From positions 7,866-71,865 of the forward strand of contig JAZSJD010000032.1 in NCBI GenBank assembly GCA_045534165.1: DNA of 64,000 nt, written 5' to 3'. A program made the position numbers and the translations under genes. Position 1 is the first letter of the stretch, and each line of letters begins with the position of its first letter. The stretch comes from SIG575 sp045534165 (GTDB lineage Bacteria > Bacillota > Clostridia > Oscillospirales > Acutalibacteraceae). Shown one piece after another: positions 28,401 to 34,089 of the stretch. Under the pieces are notes generated by a model, which had not been told where the DNA came from, made no database searches, and saw only the letters and a list, made by a program, of their open reading frames with translations.

Positions 28401-30243
28401 TGTGAACAATAATGGTGTAGTTGGTGTCAACAATACAACTCATGTATTGTCTACAACCAATACGGCAGGTTCTGAAACAATTAAGGTTGCTAACAGAAAT
28501 GCAATTAAACTTACACGTGGTATGGAAATCCAGCCCACACTTTACATTGATGTTGCGGTAAATGCTGATGCATCAGAACAGCTTAACCCCAACTTCTCTG
28601 GTGGTATCGGTACTAAAGAGAATCCTTACGTAATCAGTGACGCATCATCTCTTACATCACTCCATTACTACGGTACAGAAAGCAACCTCTACTTCGTTCT
28701 TGGTAACGATATTGATATGTCAGGTGTTGAAGACTTCCAGATTCACAACTTCACAGCTCATCTCAACGACCCTGATTCACTTGGTGATCCTGATTCAGAC
28801 AATTATAAACCGCATCAGTATGCAATCCAGAACTTCACTTCAACAGAAGGTCACGGTGGTCTCTTCGGTACAATCGAAGACGGTGCAGTAGTCAATAATG
28901 TTGCTCTTACAGGTACAATTGAAGGCGGTGAACAGTTCACAGGTGCTCTTGCAAACATCATCAATGGTGCAACTGTTACTAACTGCGTAGTTTCCGCAGA
29001 GGTAACTTCAACTGCAACAGCTGATGAATACAGCACTCCTGCAACAGGTATCTTAGCAGGTAAAGTTTCAGAAGGTGCTGTAATCAGCGGTATCGTTACA
29101 ACAGGTAATGTTTCAATTGCAGACGGTTATGCAGGTGGTGTAATCGGTTCAGCACAGTATGCAACAATCAGCGAAATCCTTTCAACTGCAAATGTAGGCG
29201 AAGGTGATACAGCAGGTATCATAGGTAATATGGGCGAAGAAGCAACACTTACAAACGCACTTTATGGTGGCGTTGCACAGAGTAAGAATCCCATAGTTGG
29301 TACTTACGTAGATGAAACTGCAATTACTGAAACTTACTACGATAATCAGACTAATAAGAATATCGAAGAAGGTACAGTAATCGGCACAGGCAAAACAACA
29401 AAAGAATGTGAAAAACTTACATTCGATGACATGTTTATGTATGTTGATGAAAACGGCGGTTACTATCCCGTACCTGTAACAATCGTTGATACAATCGGAG
29501 TAGGTGGTGAAACACCTTACGAAGGTTACGGTTCAACAGCAGCTCTTGCAGCAGCAACAATGAACTTCTACTTGGGTTCAAGCTACGGTCAGATCGGATA
29601 TTATACATCAATGCAGTTTATAAACAAAGCTTCAGGTTCTGATGTTACAGCAACTGAAGAAGGAAACGGCAATTACTTCTCAATCGTTTCCGGTGAAAAA
29701 GTTTACACAATCAAAACTGCTAAGTATAACGAAGAAAAGGATCCCGGAATCAGTTTCAGCCTTGAAAATGGTGCAGTAAGAACAGTTTATCCCGGCCTTG
29801 TAAGAAATGCTAACATCACTTACACAATCGTGAACTCATCAGACCTTGATTTAACTGATGAACCGCTTCTCGGTGTACTCTTCAAGAGTGTAGCAGTTAA
29901 GGGAAGTTCAGACAAAGTTCAGGTTCTTAACGACTTCACAAATGAAATCGGCACAGAACAGAAAAACATTGACGCTCTTGCAATCGCAAAAGAACTTGAT
30001 GGTTTCTATGTTGGCGAAATGTTACCTGATGGTTATGAATATGAGATTACAGCAACCCTTGGCGGTGAGGTAATCCCAAGCGAAAATATAACTGTTGAAG
30101 AAGGCATTTACGGCACATACATCAAACTTCCCGATGTAAAAGATGCAGAGGGCAACACAGCAACAGATGTTGTATTAACACTTACAATTGTCGAGGCAGA
30201 AAGACCTTGGGGTGTAAACTCAGTAAAAAACATTCTCTGGTAA
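13429..30243 (+). CDS. Giant secreted beta-solenoid (GLUG-repeat) surface protein, 5,604 residues
   Basis: The reading frame is uninterrupted for 16.8 kb and has GGAGGT 8 bases before its ATG. A typical signal peptide ends near residue 30 (GVYTALAA), and a Thr/Glu/Ser/Pro-rich linker covers about 31-115. The rest consists of modules that open with GEGTxxNPYxI followed by an ADIDxS-type strand, starting near residues 125, 1157, 1853, 2609, 3262, 3839, 4441 and 5058. Each continues into dozens of 20-25-residue GLUG-like turns (GGIVG...NC.V), the pattern of a right-handed parallel beta-helix. Such proteins act as adhesins or cell-surface filaments. The C-terminus is a small beta domain ending NSVKNILW. 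There is no LPXTG motif, terminal transmembrane helix, SLH domain, choline-binding repeat or dockerin, so the attachment mode is unknown. Neighbouring fibre proteins and signal peptidases suggest one matrix system. Confidence 0.9.
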   Translation: MNKYLKKRLIALVLSGGILLSSTGVYTALAATEETTTSEYTSALEGTTDVAVTDKAEVSTEESTSVTVPEETVIADIDDETTTAPQVTVPSTESTTNPPETTTEKLPDVIIEDEVMNDNKADEWVGEGTEANPYQVSSVELFLKMSQLINDTGNANKYFKLTADIDFSNTTIDQTLINDYKLAEHTGIGGALVSVNPSVSSNSNVFFHLDGNGKQIKNVTMNFNSFNSLSIFGYLNSGSTIANLTVSKAQIINGYSDAQAAGIILKNDGTVKDCSFTEIELDTTASTTKAESFYPDNTTFKTYSGTAIVVDNSGVIDSETKYDQGALTVTAETVTVKTSRPYAGSMVAQNRGKINKVRARYITVHGSVTKSDYVGGLVGTNATQRTSSANGMYYCEIQKHDSAGGVKGADKIGYLVGHNTGRIQRATVEGRFNTNQQASALKYDLLVTGATAAGGIVGDNTGDVQLCTVTNVGVYFANTTDGAIYGGIAGKSNYNIRNCIATGSTAGEGDGSTITRYIGGIVGYGDTGSNFGVENCYALVKIIDSKAVLGAIVGFNGDTAYRNNRVRNVFYSAIISSRPSPVSFGGAGEGEGDLTFTRPYTLAYYNHLIMDGYDWGITKNQVKVSTSAFGFSGWGDAEISTNGSVFSGTQNTSYYTLDGLGTSTITYELKANGKADKTVVYYDVDITIPSSIGANNGGTTLADQPMELGILNAVSLQSGYTSDGFIGTKDYPISLNGGEENFLYHAPAAHFSVKGGADDFVYIRNADYTTPSATFWGTIDFKGAKIIMQCDKDLFKGIYGSRDDTLANNNSTTHKSDSSDEADDSSNLSNGVIKNLVVEITPQSGTIHEMEISSVFGNVCNATLKNTKVTFSNAVDILPQEGNTGLFAKAVYGNSYLYGCYVDNIYINGAQRATIKTSHDGVAGFVGVIDAEKAIIDNCGADIPVFPETQNMQNIAIFVGEIKSLKGGYIQNCYASGALIKSGGSFQSSSCNLFAGSIKSNSIDTNIYNCYYSPSYLYTNGVYKDGITTGIKSGSYTGSCKAWSFQMQNSATQLWGDTSLQVLAESQVVYLESINNIDRFPLDSYSNAATDLNAQFTATSSDTSKLTTTNFRWYGRIGLSTSFTGGKDVSASVTVRHNATGLAARLTAISTSDLAMDDDGFYLINTPADLYYLSVNQTKLAPGSTEYLFMRSEAKLRLGADIDMSGYTIDPIGSSANYFKGTFDGAGYTISNLTFDTSSLDHALFGYVQGATIKNLTIDNINISGTSYTGAIIGTVYDYALVDTCKVTNSNISGQNHVGGIVGGINEKSNAQATEIKNCTVENTTVTSTKKEKEHGHVGGIIGGTGMNNTDTCYAEITGCKVIDSTIESKAYGLGGIVGYAPNINNKVTSCEVTGTTITSGDASNGVTYASLGAVAGIFGGSSLSDCTVTDCEVTGECASGVVGRLINESGVSTISGCTVTNSTITAPDIAGGILAQVSAYATASCWGDKVVENCKVSEDTTVKALVAGGIVGSVQQFSNKNLTVSGCTFLGTAETTGKKGSITDAAGGIVGRLMSGLQTPGILVTGCLSQGTVKGNSNLGGIIGMNNANAHNGDNKLIKDCYVTSKFESSNLAVVKGLAIGYVGYSTKNNPTNLAENVVYSSLNTREILFGNITETSGGYDMNMGADQTSGITVDFTTSITNATLITRYFPYFLNSVVGYYDGMMGKSNTVQLRTNLYVGSSAFDNALTNYSNTYNGTTYSARLTGLLATTVPRFSVGNLPSLTGTDGNAFATPATSPFSTTASASKILVGCSTATGTTNATYNKLNDVSIQTFDKKCNATVKTTYTGIINGETVKFDVGFSVVVNGEHAYEGDGTEYNPFLIYTAEDLLAIKQHHDNPSAKDDFKDNPDHYYEAYYCIMNDIDMTEELITENRSFAPIGTEDEPFRGKITTYRDQQMKIINLLINDPKKNEDYAYNDGYTVTDAEGNKTVEYSDALGLFGYTDGAEIYNLELQNVNILAVPAEGNKFIGTKSGALVGYATNTIIDNVKVSGASSVAIEGSFGGRAGAVGGIVGWAADNVVMSNVQVIGTDNENRTVVKGQYSVGGIVGTAQNANGCSITDAYVENVNVTNLATSGVSISGGIAGEFAGVITGSDEVKDDEGNIITPETRIKVNNVTVIGTVVGGVVGSGNIANAAEGGYDLTIEKVDVANVTAEVTESVRNDTNASSNGIAGGILGQTKDSYHYYITDCTIDGNSTVTSGYCAGGIVGSASNRGKGQLQTETCLIISDCTTLAKVEQLNAPTTNTLTLGDSVKRKTGAGSVIGVITQNALVMNEDTSAPQIQIRNVTAGGEISGTFNVGGVIGEFSVFQGKLNELTESIITDCIVSARITALEAATERFGVILGSIEGNQYNSNNPNEQTLNIQAPFPEQDSNGNVLEYAVKPFDKIFYSSYTAGTYELYGPSAIKDYQDPVHAVFYDTIYDVNKVVYNFETDDGIVELPVSVVKDGFSANTPEASYQYFDYREYNFSKEFRESHALNEAESPFGFTLAGKDFALTTDSEDKITGIQSSNPEVFNVINNPNYVAGSAVLGARQFKIEVKQFNTADLVFTYTNGLQIGIPVICGVNFEGEGTAENPIQVSNADIFYHIVKVLPSYSFVQTADIDLSDKTKYPATSLAQLIPNFTGTYDGGNHSITGFDVTIEASEEPVGIFAKVSGVKTDENGEVIPNIKDLTFVNCSVNSGECKAGTGVAIGELANGAKVSNIKVENSTATSKLGNVGGAIGTVTGASTVDGVEVSGGTVSAEKGSAGGAIGTIVEDSAKIIAPVVKNTTVTVGSVDGDGNYEGGTADDIAGGIVAQAHGEIIGPESSETDADGNPVYVNAVEDVTVRALIAGGAVGAVYRTNQAEAEGITHILTLKDIRVSGAEVTAKSEDGTRATSGAGLLGFARAKTDVELNNCYVTNTTKTSAVASVGGVSYGAGAVANVDENVLSLKFIDVESYATVNSQEAGNDGTVHAASLVAYMDNAPEILSFDGCVAGGKVTGKAMKTFVGGVIGGFTDAFASNEITHELFKNGVISAELECVDGTSNNSTIKSVHRIGKFIAGFAEGMFVEANFSTMFSNNYYSTYPNDIAFFATESGDKGPLDEYLAQVENGFTDINNNNLEIADEFKSGWNKVAITKSIGSETTLYARLNEAFAELPYGSETNRRYAVAAGGFDLKETAKDADGKPISCIELVGSPSQTENIGEFELVVRPTDYGAEMLVAEYNCGLKTTAQIISVEIEGEGSEESPFLISTPTQLRVVAYLTVGNYHFRQINDIDLSNSYAETGTDTDKFIHNNGKKFYAPIGTETAPFDGVYDGQGYKITGVKSDRGNENNIGVFGFVKQNGTLVPTIKNLHVELMATDNEKAQGIVGNENVGGIAGKIENAVIENCSVTVGTVTGKQNVGGIAGHFTSSRIINCFTQSDVNAFNSEREPYAGGIVGYVFDAINVNSTISGCFASGSIFASSRNADVDRSNAAGIVSYLENSTYLVIDNCLFTGTTSSGIGIVGNNGKTKFILSVTDCIDAGQNIAMENDRFTKIPTAVAHQLTRVNDDSTGLITMSNLYYDNALLKVDTENHPDTESIKGRPTSALIDTTSVSMGDGWTVVEGYYPVPVVSEITVTTYDENYAITAITTKTDPYSDAYAKFLSVPIQTSESEEESNIEATAYGKGLVYPVTLLTNVYGNKVTYSSSIFDTTDTVAYPEGFDPSLYGGVLVQVTDEEGNITYVDNKNVDLLFGDDAETGKTTVYRNIFDTTKGIADRGKFETKPTKNTYVNAGAPAGNVFSNGEAYYNAQVPVVFATANINGVDVQRDIKIALNHGETYCIATQRQLYALGLAEYELVDGAKFSNYYGSTYNYKLITDIDCGDNETLFTPIGSEVDEGYTGQFDGSGHTIKNLKIKSTGNNVGMFSKLSKNWNSPYDPFIKNLTLVNATVEGNDNVGTLVGEVFGSGEIVIENCHAIGEAEYDEKGNIVEGSAKGTVTGTGSYIGGLIGKVEYPSTVIKSCSSSVLVSGSKDAVGGLIGNSGATITSCYATGNVVCDYIYNNANTTKLYGVGGLIGIMSDGTVTQSFASGNVEVKAFTAGNNAFVEGTLGIGGFVGVLDEVNTYDSEIKQFVPFEGDAITECFSGGNVKFGTINDTSAVRPYSSTAIVGIGGFSGVNKEGIAHVYSSAAVNATFGDIIARNNNSNYGVGIGGVAGVALGNVEDVYSSGSVAPAYASIDSTNNPDNCYFGKGGTVGTKMGTDVTVRYCYYDSWTNTDPTLTSIGGQDNDQDARGLTTLELTSGKKPANATFSDVWGFTPNAYPYLRTLLNEESDPYIKTNSILSVVCVDVAYDDVSAKTGAGITQALTVPSEFVYLDENMDSHPYKLLWEGATLEGNLAAIRRTRNTREYVDVVAQVEGYEKYATRVYSRLCADMKGTFEQPYLIGNEEDLNHVNMTADELEVAKEAYTGFYDQWATPLGDGNEQVEGTVHYQLMSNIGVDDTVRKIPTAPGYYTYSVATSDANGDLTTKDVNFNYQGFMLKGNGYSIKNVATEGSYISMVDEKSTISNIIFEDFTFTGSNSAIVGINNGTLQDIYVKSTMGDGTSDISNVAGLVLTNTGTIDGCIVDATIKGAQSNAGVMAVTNNGTIKNSGTAGTLDTSEGSDVQKIGAFVVSNNKTIEDSFSMADVNVLAAENATVNHISGFAAINKGTMDGVYTRSAVSFANAPADTLTVGSLVGEITSTEAEPITNSYAAGLLGYYNDGQDSILFGTVPSTMNKLSSVYVDKSLAGEKSANSYKYSASLSSIMSMEYMPGAMKYDATNNPNGTFIAGDTEKLVLPQLTSILNAENHQVVDASGNLIYVDTSVTDKVVTYTLFTETDEESGESVRKYRCSDGNVYFADGEDNVVGENGTVIVPVENLKLQYAIYLEDKVVIRNYDVIKLYSQISSMTIKTGQSQYADRLAPNSSSLGLNSQVSNVDGIQFNLVNNNGVVGVNNTTHVLSTTNTAGSETIKVANRNAIKLTRGMEIQPTLYIDVAVNADASEQLNPNFSGGIGTKENPYVISDASSLTSLHYYGTESNLYFVLGNDIDMSGVEDFQIHNFTAHLNDPDSLGDPDSDNYKPHQYAIQNFTSTEGHGGLFGTIEDGAVVNNVALTGTIEGGEQFTGALANIINGATVTNCVVSAEVTSTATADEYSTPATGILAGKVSEGAVISGIVTTGNVSIADGYAGGVIGSAQYATISEILSTANVGEGDTAGIIGNMGEEATLTNALYGGVAQSKNPIVGTYVDETAITETYYDNQTNKNIEEGTVIGTGKTTKECEKLTFDDMFMYVDENGGYYPVPVTIVDTIGVGGETPYEGYGSTAALAAATMNFYLGSSYGQIGYYTSMQFINKASGSDVTATEEGNGNYFSIVSGEKVYTIKTAKYNEEKDPGISFSLENGAVRTVYPGLVRNANITYTIVNSSDLDLTDEPLLGVLFKSVAVKGSSDKVQVLNDFTNEIGTEQKNIDALAIAKELDGFYVGEMLPDGYEYEITATLGGEVIPSENITVEEGIYGTYIKLPDVKDAEGNTATDVVLTLTIVEAERPWGVNSVKNILW

Positions 30244-30262
30244 TAGAGAAAACAAAACTTAA

Positions 30263-30292
30263 GCAGGGGAGAATATAAAAATTCTCCCCTGC
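30263..30292 (+). terminator. Perfect 12-base-pair hairpin after the giant gene
   Basis: GCAGGGGAGAAT and ATTCTCCCCTGC pair perfectly around an ATAAAA loop. It is followed by purines rather than a T-tract, so it is more likely a message-processing or 3'-stabilising hairpin, allowing read-through into the next gene 38 bases away, than a full terminator. Confidence 0.55.
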
Positions 30293-30329
30293 AGGAAAAG
30301 AAAAAATTCAGCAAAGAGAGGTAAGTAAA

Positions 30330-30965
30330 ATGGCTAAAGAAAAAAACAAAAACGTTACCAAAAGTATGGTAATGCTCCTTGTTACAGGCATAACATTGGT
30401 AGCGATTACTCTTTGCTGGTTTGCAGTTATGGGCAGAAGTGAAGTTGAGCAGATTAAAAGAGCTCAGGTTAAAAATGAATCATCAAAATTCGCCAACATT
30501 TATTATGGTGCCGATGAAGATGATAAAATAGCAATAAGGACCGAGGATATTAAAGAGTATATCAAGATTGAAGATAAAATGATTACTCTTGAAAATATGT
30601 TCCCCGGCGCAGAATACACATACATGGCTGAATTTAATAATGCAGAAGCAGGATATAAAATTACACTCGATTTAAATGGTATCGAAAACACAACCGGTGA
30701 CCTTAAATCAAAAGTTAAATTAAACCGCAGAATCACTTTGATGAGTTATAATAGCGGTAATACTGAAACTACAGATACGAATTATAAAACTGTAGCAGAT
30801 GAGACAACTCTCGACAAAGAAGAAGCTTTAGAATATACAGTTCCTAAAGATGGCAGATACAGAGTTTATTTCTCTTTTAAAATAGATGAAAAAGTAACAG
30901 TTGAAAATGGAAGAAATTTGTCTATGAAGATTGAAAACGTAGACGCAATTATAAGTGGTGCATAA
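30330..30965 (+). CDS. Small exported protein with SipW-type signal (TasA-like subunit)
   Basis: The 211-residue protein has a Lys-rich start and one hydrophobic helix ending TLCWFAVMGRSEV (about 26-38). This matches the (A/C)WF cleavage-region motif of SipW substrates. The mature domain is a predicted beta-rich sandwich with a FPGAEYTYMAEF strand (about 91-102), similar in layout to TasA/CalY proteins. GAGAGGT precedes the ATG. Its stop codon overlaps the start of the following signal peptidase (TAATG), so enzyme and substrate are translationally coupled. It opens the 4.4-kb cluster after the giant gene and may be a minor fibre subunit or adaptor. The precise family is not certain, because this group diverges quickly. 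Confidence 0.7.
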   Translation: MAKEKNKNVTKSMVMLLVTGITLVAITLCWFAVMGRSEVEQIKRAQVKNESSKFANIYYGADEDDKIAIRTEDIKEYIKIEDKMITLENMFPGAEYTYMAEFNNAEAGYKITLDLNGIENTTGDLKSKVKLNRRITLMSYNSGNTETTDTNYKTVADETTLDKEEALEYTVPKDGRYRVYFSFKIDEKVTVENGRNLSMKIENVDAIISGA

Positions 30966-31540
30966 TGAAAATAGTTAAGAAAATAACATCAATATTAGCA
31001 GCAATAATATTTATAATCTGCCTTTTACTTTTGGTGCTCGTAATGATAACTCCCAAAGATGCAACAGGCAATAAAAGAGTAAATGTGGCAGGATATAGTA
31101 TAATGAACGTCCTTACAGGCAGTATGGAGCCTAGTTATAATGTAGGTGACGTAATAGTAATTAAGAAAACAAATGCAGATGAATTAAAAGTCAAAGACGT
31201 AATTACATTCATTTCCACAGACAAAAGTTTAAACGGTCAGACAGTAACTCATCGCATTATTGATATAATCGAAGAAAACGGACAGAAAAAGTTTGAAACA
31301 AAAGGCGATAATAACGATATAGCTGACGAAACACTTGTCACAAGCGATAAAATCCTTGGTAAAGTTCAGTTCAGAATTCCTTTTGTAGGCAAAGCAGTTA
31401 GTTTTATGCAGACTAACAGAGTGGCATTTTTCCTGATTATCATACTTCCTATGCTTGCAATTATGGCATCCGAAGTTAAAGATATAATTTTAATTGCACG
31501 TAGCGGAGACGATGATGAAAGCGAAAAAGATAATACTTAA
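30965..31540 (+). CDS. SipW-type signal peptidase I
   Basis: The 191-residue enzyme has an N-terminal helix (7-28), LTGSMEPSY with nucleophile Ser53, a VTHRII box with His96, TKGDNND with Asp115 and a C-terminal helix (about 155-175). The Ser/His pair marks it as ER/SipW type. It overlaps the upstream substrate gene by one base and the next signal peptidase gene by 26 bases. It would cleave precursor proteins on the outer face of the membrane. Why the locus keeps several such enzymes side by side is unknown; separate substrate specificities are the simplest explanation. Confidence 0.9.
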   Translation: MKIVKKITSILAAIIFIICLLLLVLVMITPKDATGNKRVNVAGYSIMNVLTGSMEPSYNVGDVIVIKKTNADELKVKDVITFISTDKSLNGQTVTHRIIDIIEENGQKKFETKGDNNDIADETLVTSDKILGKVQFRIPFVGKAVSFMQTNRVAFFLIIILPMLAIMASEVKDIILIARSGDDDESEKDNT

Positions 31541-32015
31541 CATCTTTACATCATTTATAATTCTTTTATCTTTATTTATTCTTACTATTGGTCTTTTGCC
31601 GAAATTCACATCTTACGATGCGTATTATGTAATTTCAGATAGTATGGAGCCCGCAATAAAAAAAGGCGACCTTGTTTTTACAAAGGAAGTAAAGTTTGAA
31701 GAAATTGAAGTAGATGATGTGCTTACTTTCACAAAAGACGGTTCAGAAAGATGGTTTTCTCACAGAGTTGTGAAAATAAACGAAGCAGGAAAATCTTTCA
31801 GAACAAAAGGTGATAACAATAATGCAGAAGACCCGGGCTATACTTCGTTTGATAATGTAGTGGGCAGGGTGGAAAAAAAGTTACCACTTGTAGGTTTTGT
31901 CCCTATGGCTCTTTCAACAGTGTGGGGAAAAATTACTTTAGTAGTTATCTATATTGTATATATAGCATTTGAGATTGAAAACTTTCGGCATAAGAAGGAG
32001 GGTTCAGAAGCATGA
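31515..32015 (+). CDS. SipW-type signal peptidase I, second of a tandem pair
   Basis: The 166-residue enzyme has one N-terminal helix (7-28), SDSMEPAI with Ser43, FSHRVV with His83, TKGDNN with Asp100 and a C-terminal helix (about 137-155). ATG 31515 is preferred to ATG 31512 because GGAG lies 6 bases before it. The gene begins inside the preceding signal peptidase gene and ends with a 4-base ATGA overlap onto the next substrate gene, so all are one translationally coupled unit. Sequence outside the catalytic boxes is clearly different from its neighbour, arguing for old divergence rather than a recent tandem duplication. Confidence 0.9.
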   Translation: MKAKKIILNIFTSFIILLSLFILTIGLLPKFTSYDAYYVISDSMEPAIKKGDLVFTKEVKFEEIEVDDVLTFTKDGSERWFSHRVVKINEAGKSFRTKGDNNNAEDPGYTSFDNVVGRVEKKLPLVGFVPMALSTVWGKITLVVIYIVYIAFEIENFRHKKEGSEA

Positions 32016-32797
32016 AAAAGAGAATAATTTGTGTTATACTTTCCCTTGTGGCAGTATTCAGTCTTGTAGGCTTTCATGCAACGGAGGCTTGGTTCGGCAG
32101 TGGTGAAAACAAAAGTATGCAATTAAGTTCAGGCGACCTTAATTTCACAGCAACAGGCGACCTTACTCTCAAAAATAAGAATGCACTTATTCTTCCGGGT
32201 GCAGAACTTGAACTTAAACAAGCAATTGTAATTACAAACCTTTCAACAATTGATACAGAACTCCGTGTACGCGTTGAGTGTACTTATGAAATTGAGGAAG
32301 GTGTGACATCACAACCTTTCACTTGGATTGAGTTTGTAAACGATGACGATAGCAAATGGTATGCAGATCCCGAAGACGGTTGCATTTACTACACTCCGAA
32401 AGCTGTTCCTGGTGATGACAGACGAATCCCCGGAGTTGATATTGAAGTAACAGAAACTACAACTGTTGCTGAAACAACAACAGAGGCTGAAACAGAAGCA
32501 GGCGAAACAACAACCGATGGCGGTGCAGAGGCAGACGATGAAGTAACAGAAATTACAACTGAAACTACAACTGAAACCACAACAAGAGTTTATGCTGATA
32601 ATGAAATTCCTCTTGCAGGTACAATTATAATCAGCGGTGATGTGCCTTATGAATTACAGGGTAAAGCACTGAAACTTAATTTTATTATCGAAGCAAAACA
32701 GGCAGATTTTATGAAATGGGAAAACTTTAATAATCCCAATGGTATGCCAACAACCGTTCCAACAACTGTTCCAGCAAGCGAAGAGACAAGCGAATGA
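32012..32797 (+). CDS. SipW-type substrate with Thr/Glu-rich insertion
   Basis: The 261-residue precursor has a signal ending GFHATEAWFGSG (about 20-31), an AWF-type SipW signal. A TasA-like beta-sandwich follows (SSGDLNFTATGDLTLKNKN, then ILPGAELELKQAIVITN). It is interrupted at about residues 148-192 by a low-complexity linker of ETTTVAETTTEAETEAG type, after which the sandwich appears to resume (IPLAGTIIISGDVPYEL). The same Thr/Glu-rich style occurs at the N-terminus of the giant protein and is typical of Ruminococcus-type surface proteins, where such linkers may be glycosylated. It overlaps both flanking signal peptidase genes by 4 bases (ATGA). It is probably a fibre or matrix subunit; that role is inference. 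Confidence 0.75.
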   Translation: MKKRIICVILSLVAVFSLVGFHATEAWFGSGENKSMQLSSGDLNFTATGDLTLKNKNALILPGAELELKQAIVITNLSTIDTELRVRVECTYEIEEGVTSQPFTWIEFVNDDDSKWYADPEDGCIYYTPKAVPGDDRRIPGVDIEVTETTTVAETTTEAETEAGETTTDGGAEADDEVTEITTETTTETTTRVYADNEIPLAGTIIISGDVPYELQGKALKLNFIIEAKQADFMKWENFNNPNGMPTTVPTTVPASEETSE

Positions 32798-33321
32798 ATA
32801 AAGTTTTAAGAATATTAAGAAACGCATTCTGTGTTTTAGTGGCAGGATTGTTGCTTTTAATAGCAATAGTTTCAATTTGTGGTGCAAAGGGTTATTCAAT
32901 TGCATCAAACAGTATGCAACCCAAGCTCAGCAAAGGTGATGTGGTTTTTGTAAAAGAAGTACCTTTTGAAGAGCTTGAAAAGGGCGATATTGTGACAGTT
33001 GAATTTAAAGTAAAAGACGGCACAACATACACCCACAGAATCGTTTCAATAGATTACGATAAAAAAGAAATTTTTACAGCAGGCGATAAAACAGGTCTTA
33101 TAGACCAGGAAAGTGCAGATGCAGAGCAGATAAAAGGGAAAGTATGGTTTTCTTTGCCTTTGCTTGGCTATCCGTCACTTTGGCTTACAAGCACAAACCA
33201 TGTTGCAATAATCGGCATTTTAGTCCTTGTGGTTATGGCTATAAGCTTTTTTGTCAGCAGATTTTATAAAAATAAAACGAGAGGTGATAAAAATGAGCAC
33301 AGCGAAGAAAAGAACAGTTAA
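32794..33321 (+). CDS. SipW-type signal peptidase I with variant active-site boxes
   Basis: The 175-residue enzyme has an N-terminal helix (9-30), SNSMQPKL with Ser40, YTHRIV with His81, TAGDKT with Asp98 and a C-terminal helix (about 137-156). It differs from the other three signal peptidases of the locus in having MQP for MEP and GDK for GDN, which may reflect different substrate choice. The start overlaps the upstream substrate stop (ATGA), and the 3' end overlaps the next substrate gene by 29 bases. Confidence 0.9.
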   Translation: MNKVLRILRNAFCVLVAGLLLLIAIVSICGAKGYSIASNSMQPKLSKGDVVFVKEVPFEELEKGDIVTVEFKVKDGTTYTHRIVSIDYDKKEIFTAGDKTGLIDQESADAEQIKGKVWFSLPLLGYPSLWLTSTNHVAIIGILVLVVMAISFFVSRFYKNKTRGDKNEHSEEKNS

Positions 33322-34072
33322 ATATGTAGCTTTAGTTGCATCTTTAATTCTTGTAATTGCATATTTCAGCCTTCTTTCACCTACAAGTGCATATTTTTAT
33401 AAAACACAGTCTTCGGAGACAACAATTAAGTTTGCAACATTTGATGTTGAGGAGACCATTTTTGAAAACAAAGATGTTCTCGAATTCAAGGGCGCAACAA
33501 AACTTTGCGATACAGAGGAACTTCTCTTTGATGATGTTGCAATTGTAAAAGAAATAACAGTTGAAAACCAGGGTGAAGCACCTGCCAGAATTTTAACTCA
33601 CATCACACCAACAGATGAAGCAGTTACAAATGGTTTCAGATATGTTGCTTTTATTGAAAAAATAACAAATGAAACTGAAACAGTAGCAGAGGGCGAGGAA
33701 GAAACAACAGTTGCAGTTGTTTCCAAAGGTGCAATAAAAACAGAACTTGAAACATTTTTTGAAATTAAAGATGATTCAACTCACGAAGATATCCAAGCAG
33801 CGCTTAATGAATATAACGAGAAATTCAGAGAGAATGATGATACACTTCTTGAACCCGGCAAAAGTGCAAAAGTAAGAATTATTTTCTGGGTTGAATATGA
33901 CCCTGCACAGGTTGCAGCAGGTGGCGAAAGTAAATGGCAGAATGCAGGAGAAATTGTAAACATTGAATATCCCTGCAAAATCGAAATTATCGCATCTCAG
34001 GATAACGATGAGGCAGTAAGTTCAATTTTTGAAACAACAACAGCGGAAACAACATCAGAAGAACAACAGTAA
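33293..34072 (+). CDS. Small exported TasA-like protein
   Basis: The 259-residue precursor has a Lys-rich start and a hydrophobic helix ending LLSPTSAYFYKT (about 27-38). AYF stands in place of AWF at the SipW signal position. The mature domain is acidic and beta-rich, with FATFDVEETIFENKDVLEF near its start, a pattern reminiscent of TasA/camelysin, and a C-terminal Thr/Glu tail (FETTTAETTSEEQQ). ATG 33293 has GAGAGGTG about 5 bases upstream and lies inside the preceding signal peptidase gene; the longer upstream frame has no site. It is probably cleaved by one of the neighbouring SipW-type enzymes. Confidence 0.7.
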   Translation: MSTAKKRTVKYVALVASLILVIAYFSLLSPTSAYFYKTQSSETTIKFATFDVEETIFENKDVLEFKGATKLCDTEELLFDDVAIVKEITVENQGEAPARILTHITPTDEAVTNGFRYVAFIEKITNETETVAEGEEETTVAVVSKGAIKTELETFFEIKDDSTHEDIQAALNEYNEKFRENDDTLLEPGKSAKVRIIFWVEYDPAQVAAGGESKWQNAGEIVNIEYPCKIEIIASQDNDEAVSSIFETTTAETTSEEQQ

Positions 34073-34089
34073 GAGAGCGTGGTGTCAGT

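Noticed and set aside
13429..30243. Numerous shorter frames opposite or out of phase with the giant gene
   Set aside because: No ribosome sites or recognisable domains; the main frame is continuous with a signal peptide and repeated modules.
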